Source of the DNA: Nitrosomonas sp. Nm34
GTDB lineage: Bacteria; Pseudomonadota; Gammaproteobacteria; Burkholderiales; Nitrosomonadaceae
Reading direction: 5' to 3'
NCBI RefSeq assembly: GCF_900113925.1
Contig: NZ_FORD01000013.1
Coordinates: 25,245-89,244, forward strand
Length of the DNA stretch: 64,000 nt
Part shown: positions 60,337-64,000 of the stretch, piece after piece
Numbering within the stretch: position 1 is the stretch's first letter
Layout: each line of letters begins with the position of its first letter
Translations under genes and position numbers: made by a program
Notes under the pieces: model-generated
What the model was told of the DNA's origin: nothing
What the model saw: only the letters and a program-made list of their open reading frames with translations
Databases searched by the model: none

Positions 60337-61242
60337 ATGTACTTTAATAAGGTCCATTATTCTCTTTTCATTATCATAGTTTTTATTCGTGCGACCCCTA
60401 GCGTATTTGCCGAGACACAATGCCTGGCTAGTGATAACACTCCAGGGATTGGCGCTTTAGGCCGCATCGAGCCCCGCTCCCGCGTAATCAAGGTTTCCCA
60501 TAATGCGGGCCCGGAAGGCGCTCGTGTGGAGCAGCTTTTTTTTCAGGAAGCTGATCAGGTCAAGTCGGGTGACAAGCTCGCAGTACTTTCGGATCATAGT
60601 AAGAAAAAGGCCGAAGTGGCAGCTGCCAGAGCACGCGTCAAGTCGCTGGAAGCTCAACGGATCGTCGAGCAGGTCGCGTTGACTTTCAATAAAAAGGAAC
60701 ATTTGCGCTATCAGTCACTTGAGCAGGATTCTGCTGCTAGTGCCTCACTTGCCGATGCCAAACGTTTGGCACTGGAACAATCTGAAGCGAATCTTAAACG
60801 CTTGGCGGCCGAAATCGCCAATGCACAAGCGGAAAAGAAGATCGCCGAAGCAGAACTGGAAAATATGCTGATTTATGCCCCCATTTCCGGCACTATTTTA
60901 AAGATTCATACCTGGCCGGCTGAAAGAATCGGAGAGAATGGCTTGCTGGAAATAGCGGATTTAACCCAGCTCGATGTCGTTGCCGAAGTCTATGAGTCCG
61001 ATCTGCTGCGTGTCCAGGCAGGACAGAAAGGCTGCATCCATGCCACTGGTTTCAAGCGGAGTTATCACGCTGAAGTTAGAGAACTCGGATTCCTTGTCAG
61101 GAAAAATGATTTAAATGACACGGATCCGCTCGCAGACCGGGATAATCGCATCATTGAAGTACGCCTGACGCTTGAACCTGAAGCCGTGACTGAGTTGCAG
61201 CACCAGATTCTCCGGCAGGTCTGGGTGCGGATTGCACCATGA
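60337..61242 (+). CDS. devB: Periplasmic adaptor (membrane fusion) protein of an ABC exporter, DevB/HlyD type
   Basis: A 301-residue membrane fusion protein. Residues 1-24 look like a signal sequence (SLFIIIVFIRATPSVFA). A lipoyl half-motif (GALGRIEPRSRVIKVS) is followed by a helical hairpin rich in Ala, Glu and Lys (about 80-180), then the second lipoyl half (IYAPISGTILKIHTWPAERI) and a beta-barrel. It links an inner-membrane ABC transporter to an outer-membrane channel. The stop overlaps the permease start by four bases. No TolC-like gene lies in the window. Confidence 0.88.
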   Translation: MYFNKVHYSLFIIIVFIRATPSVFAETQCLASDNTPGIGALGRIEPRSRVIKVSHNAGPEGARVEQLFFQEADQVKSGDKLAVLSDHSKKKAEVAAARARVKSLEAQRIVEQVALTFNKKEHLRYQSLEQDSAASASLADAKRLALEQSEANLKRLAAEIANAQAEKKIAEAELENMLIYAPISGTILKIHTWPAERIGENGLLEIADLTQLDVVAEVYESDLLRVQAGQKGCIHATGFKRSYHAEVRELGFLVRKNDLNDTDPLADRDNRIIEVRLTLEPEAVTELQHQILRQVWVRIAP

Positions 61243-62408
61243 ATCTGGTTGCGTGGATTTATTTTCCAGCACGCCTGGCCTGGCGGCAGTTGATCTTTGA
61301 CCGTACCAAACTGATTGCGGCTACCTGTGGCGTGTTATTCGCCTGTGTGCTAGTGTTCATGCAGCAGGGATTCAGAGATGCGCTCTATGCCAGCGCTGCT
61401 TCTGCTCCGGTAAAGTTAAATGGTGATTTGTTTCTGATGCATAAACAAAGTGAAGCGATGTGGCGTCCGGTCCGCTTCAAACGCAGCGAACTGATGCGTG
61501 CATTGGGGCATCCAGCAGTTGCTGAGGTTTATCCACTCTATCTAGGGCTAGCGCCTTTTAAAAACATCGAAACCCGTAGTAAAAGAACATTGATGGTTTA
61601 CGGCTTTGATCCGGATTCCCTGATCTTTGGTATCGAAGAGATTAAAAATAAGCGGACTGCATTGCGGCTCAAAGATACCGTGCTGTTTGATGAATATTCC
61701 CGTCCCGAGTTTGGACCGATGCGTCAATTGCTGGAAGCCGGCCGGAATGTGACAGAAGTAAATGATTATAAAATCACCGTCATTGGATTTTTCCGGCTGG
61801 GCGTTTCATTTGCCGCTGACGGCAATATCGTCACGAGTGATCTGAATTTTATGCGTATTTTTCCAGACAGAACGCGCAATGATATCGATTTAGGGGTCAT
61901 CAAGCTATATGCTGGCGCATCGATAAAACAGGTGCAAACCGAGCTGATCAGTCAGCTGAATGAGTTCGTCAATATTTTTACCTACGACGAGTTACTGCAA
62001 AATGAAAAGAATTACTGGGCAAACATGGCCCCCATTGGCTTTATTTTTGGTTTTGGCACGGTGATGGGACTGGTAGTGGGCCTGGTCATCGTCTATCAAA
62101 TCCTGTTCACGGATATCACCAATCACCGTCATGAGTTTGCAACGCTGAAAGCCATGGGCTATGAACATGGTTATTTTATCCGTGTGGTGTTTGCGTCGGC
62201 CTTCTTTCTGGCTATCCTGGGTTTTATTCCCGGCTATCTTTTTTCTCTCGGCTTATATCACCTGGCTGAATCCCAGATATTTATGCCGATGCCGATGACT
62301 TTTACTAAAGCCGTGACCGTGTTCCTGTTTATTCTTTCCATGTGCATGACCGCGGGGTTCCTTGCAATACATAAGTTGAAAGCAGCCAACCCAGCCGATA
62401 TGTTCTGA
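61239..62408 (+). CDS. devC: ABC exporter permease, DevC (FtsX-fold) type
   Basis: A 389-residue MacB/FtsX-type permease. One N-terminal helix (about 22-42) and three C-terminal helices (about 265-290, 315-340, 360-380) surround a large periplasmic domain. ITNHRHEFATLKAMGYEHGY is the coupling-helix region typical of this class. DevC homologues work with DevB and DevA; in cyanobacteria they export glycolipids, but substrates vary. Overlaps both neighbours, so the three are one translational unit. Confidence 0.88.
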   Translation: MNLVAWIYFPARLAWRQLIFDRTKLIAATCGVLFACVLVFMQQGFRDALYASAASAPVKLNGDLFLMHKQSEAMWRPVRFKRSELMRALGHPAVAEVYPLYLGLAPFKNIETRSKRTLMVYGFDPDSLIFGIEEIKNKRTALRLKDTVLFDEYSRPEFGPMRQLLEAGRNVTEVNDYKITVIGFFRLGVSFAADGNIVTSDLNFMRIFPDRTRNDIDLGVIKLYAGASIKQVQTELISQLNEFVNIFTYDELLQNEKNYWANMAPIGFIFGFGTVMGLVVGLVIVYQILFTDITNHRHEFATLKAMGYEHGYFIRVVFASAFFLAILGFIPGYLFSLGLYHLAESQIFMPMPMTFTKAVTVFLFILSMCMTAGFLAIHKLKAANPADMF

Positions 62409-63085
62409 TGTCCCATGTCATTGATGTGCATGACCTGAATTTCAGCTTTGGCAGCGGCGCGCTCACGCAGCCTGTCCTGAAAAACGTCACCATTTCCATT
62501 CAAAAAGGTGAGATTGTACTGATGACGGGTCCTTCCGGTTCAGGTAAAACGACATTCTTAACCATTATCGGTGGCCTGCGCCAGGCTTATCACGGCAGTG
62601 TGAGAGTGCTCGAGCAGGAATTAATTAACAGTAGCGAGCAGGTTAAAGTAAGCATCCGCCAGCAGATCGGCTACATTTTTCAGCAGCATAATCTGCTTAA
62701 ATCGCTCACTGCGCAGCAAAATGTCAGTATGGCTCTTGAGATGCAAAACAGCATGACTGAGCAGCAGAGGCTTGATCATGCCGCAGAAATGCTGAGGGCG
62801 GTAGGGCTCGGTGCGCGGCTCAATTACAAACCAGATCAGCTGTCGGCGGGGCAGTGCCAGCGTGTCTCCATTGCCAGGGCTCTGGTAGGGCAACCCAAGA
62901 TCGTGCTGGCCGATGAACCCACCGCCTCGCTGGACAAGCAAAGTGGACATGAGGCTGTCACGATACTGGAACGATTGGCCAAGGAGTCGAAAACCACTAT
63001 TCTGCTGGTGACGCATGACTATCGTATTCTGGATATGGCTGATCGGATAGTGGAGTTGGAAGATGGGGTGATTAAAGAAAAGTAG
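62408..63085 (+). CDS. devA: ABC exporter ATP-binding protein, DevA type
   Basis: A 225-residue ATPase. Walker A is GPSGSGKTTFL (about residues 40-50), the Q-loop IGYIFQQHNLL, the signature LSAGQCQR (variant of LSGGQ), Walker B KIVLADEPTASLD and the H-loop LVTHDYR. It belongs to the LolD/MacB/DevA class that powers FtsX-fold permeases. Its ATG overlaps the devC stop by one base. Confidence 0.93.
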   Translation: MSHVIDVHDLNFSFGSGALTQPVLKNVTISIQKGEIVLMTGPSGSGKTTFLTIIGGLRQAYHGSVRVLEQELINSSEQVKVSIRQQIGYIFQQHNLLKSLTAQQNVSMALEMQNSMTEQQRLDHAAEMLRAVGLGARLNYKPDQLSAGQCQRVSIARALVGQPKIVLADEPTASLDKQSGHEAVTILERLAKESKTTILLVTHDYRILDMADRIVELEDGVIKEK

Positions 63086-63579
63086 CAAGGCGTGGTTCCA
63101 TTAGAAGTCATACTTGAATAGCTTAGAGAGAAAATAAAGAATGTCTGGCTACTCTAACTGAGAATTGATTTAAGCAGTAAATAAATACGTCGGCTAGCGT
63201 TACGATAAGATGCAATTCAATTTTATAAAGGCATGGACGCTATAACTTAACCAGTTAAGAACGATTCAGAATGTATCGCATTTAAAGAGTATATCGACGG
63301 TTTAGTTGTTTACGCAGTGTTTAGCACAGCGCCTATTTGTGTTCGATAGGGCCACCCGGTAGGGCGTAATAACCATCGGGCATTGTGCCGTATATGCTAC
63401 CTTACCATCTGGTGCAATGGATTACACTTATTGCATCCTACCAGCTAAATCAAACATGACATTGCCGGCTCTTCTTGCCGGCAATGTCATGTTTGATTTA
63501 GAAATGGAATAAGTAATAGAATTCCTCCTTTTTTCTATATTTCTAAATCCTATTCATCTCACATAATGAGTTGGTCATT
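63086..63579. other. Intergenic region with repeat A11
   Basis: AT-rich DNA between the exporter genes and the interrupted permease gene. The hairpin repeat A11 is the only structure I can define. Confidence 0.6.
63435..63510 (+). repeat. Family A repeat, hairpin-only copy A11
   Basis: A 76-bp derivative whose centre is a perfect 25-bp inverted repeat (63445-63469 and 63477-63501) around the loop TCTTCTT. The arms carry the family terminus (CTAAATCAAACATGAC) plus ATTGCCGGC. The usual ~35-base asymmetric middle is gone. The right end keeps GAAATGGAAT, whereas the left end has drifted (ATCCTACCAG). Confidence 0.9.
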
Positions 63580-63753
63580 ATGCACATATACCGACAATGG
63601 GCCTTCATTGCAGGCCCTCTGCTTGCAGCAGGGCTTGCAGCAAGCATGAGTTTCTACGGCTGGGATGCCAAAGCCTGCTGGACAGGTATAGTGGTAATGC
63701 TTTGCGTCATCTGGTGGATTTTTGAACCTGTGCCGATCCCTGTTATAGCATAA
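63580..63753 (+). pseudogene. N-terminal fragment of an SLC13/DASS-type anion permease, cut by an insertion sequence
   Basis: The 57 residues from ATG 63580 match the start of divalent anion:sodium symporters: two hydrophobic segments ending in VIWWIFEPVPIPV, where family members continue as a T-A-L-L-P type helix. Here the frame stops after I-A at TAA 63751, and 28 bases later an IS630-type transposase begins. The coding sequence is therefore interrupted, and the rest of the permease should lie beyond the IS, outside the window. ATG 63580 is preferred to TTG 63571. Such permeases import sulfate or dicarboxylates; the substrate is unknown. Confidence 0.75.
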
Positions 63754-64000
63754 CCAGATAATTTTGATTATAATGTAAAGATGGCATATTCATTAGATTT
63801 CCGCCGTAAAGTCCTGTCTGTCCGAAAGAAAGAAGGACTTACGATAGCCGAGGTGGCGGCCCGGTTTGATGTTGGCGTGGCAAGCGTGACGCGCTGGGTT
63901 AAGAGCATCCATCGTAAACCTCAAGGGTTTCGCCAACGCAAGATTGATCTTGAGGTATTGCGCCAGGATGTTCGCGATTATCCTGATGCTTATCAGTACG
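63742..64000 (+). mobile_element. IS630-family insertion sequence, left end
   Basis: The element begins near 63742-63746, where homology to the permease breaks at GTTATAGCATAACC; IS630 members insert at TA, and two overlapping TA steps occur exactly here. It contains the start of the transposase and runs past the window edge, so its right end and the target duplication cannot be seen. Confidence 0.7.
63781..64000 (+). CDS. IS630-family transposase, N-terminal helix-turn-helix part (partial)
   Basis: The first 73 codons from ATG 63781 read as the winged-helix DNA-binding domain of IS630-type transposases: MAYSLDFRRKVL, then LTIAEVAARFDVGVASVTRW, and IHRKPQG. This part binds the element's terminal repeats; the DDE catalytic domain lies beyond the window, either in the same frame or in a second frame joined by frameshifting, as in some members. 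The sequence is intact as far as visible. Confidence 0.85.
   Translation, partial: MAYSLDFRRKVLSVRKKEGLTIAEVAARFDVGVASVTRWVKSIHRKPQGFRQRKIDLEVLRQDVRDYPDAYQY

Overview
The window looks like a chromosomal segment of a betaproteobacterium with moderate G+C, most probably a Nitrosomonas-type ammonia oxidiser. The reasons are the run hisC-B-H-A-F-I-E followed by a HIT protein and tatABC, a complete 13-gene nuo operon with fused nuoCD, a second N-type rotary ATPase, and heavy loading of intergenic DNA with short palindromic repeats. The genus is an inference. No rRNA, tRNA or CRISPR array was recognised.

Layout. 1-657: decayed chromate transporter gene (stops, deletion, frameshift), cut by the left edge. 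683-3596: class II cytochrome c and a penicillin-acylase-family hydrolase. 3839-6542: an unknown two-TM protein, then an overlapping pair for a glycerophosphodiesterase and a glycerol-3-phosphate dehydrogenase-like flavoprotein. 6684-8994: NarX/NarL-like sensor kinase and response regulator, split by repeats. 10323-17193: his operon (without hisG and hisD), HIT protein, tatABC. 17485-20805: large MscK-like mechanosensitive channel. 21345-26851: three-gene signalling cassette (Cache-PAS kinase, CheY-like regulator, REC-PAS-PAS-GGDEF-EAL protein). 27164-33303: N-ATPase operon in the order beta, epsilon, atpQ, a, c, b-delta, alpha, gamma, apparently without atpR. 33389-47425: nuoA-N on the minus strand, tail to tail with the N-ATPase. 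47982-59612: succinate-semialdehyde dehydrogenase-like gene, galU, and a 2981-residue cyclic beta-glucan synthase. 60337-63085: DevBCA-type ABC exporter. 63580-64000: start of an SLC13/DASS permease gene cut off by an IS630-family insertion that runs off the right edge.

Eleven copies of one ~105-bp palindromic element (family A; termini close to ATTCCATTTCCAAATCAAA) lie between genes, in both orientations and in full, truncated and hairpin-only forms. A second family (B; termini near CCTCTAAAAATTC) has two copies of 74 and 183 bp. Neither encodes a protein. They look like non-autonomous mobile elements and are the main structure that genes do not explain.

How the genes fit together. Complex I and an extra, probably proton-coupled ATPase with features of a large c-ring sit side by side, which would suit a lithotroph that must run reverse electron flow. 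GalU supplies UDP-glucose, the substrate of the cyclic glucan synthase; together with the mechanosensitive channel this suggests investment in osmotic adaptation.
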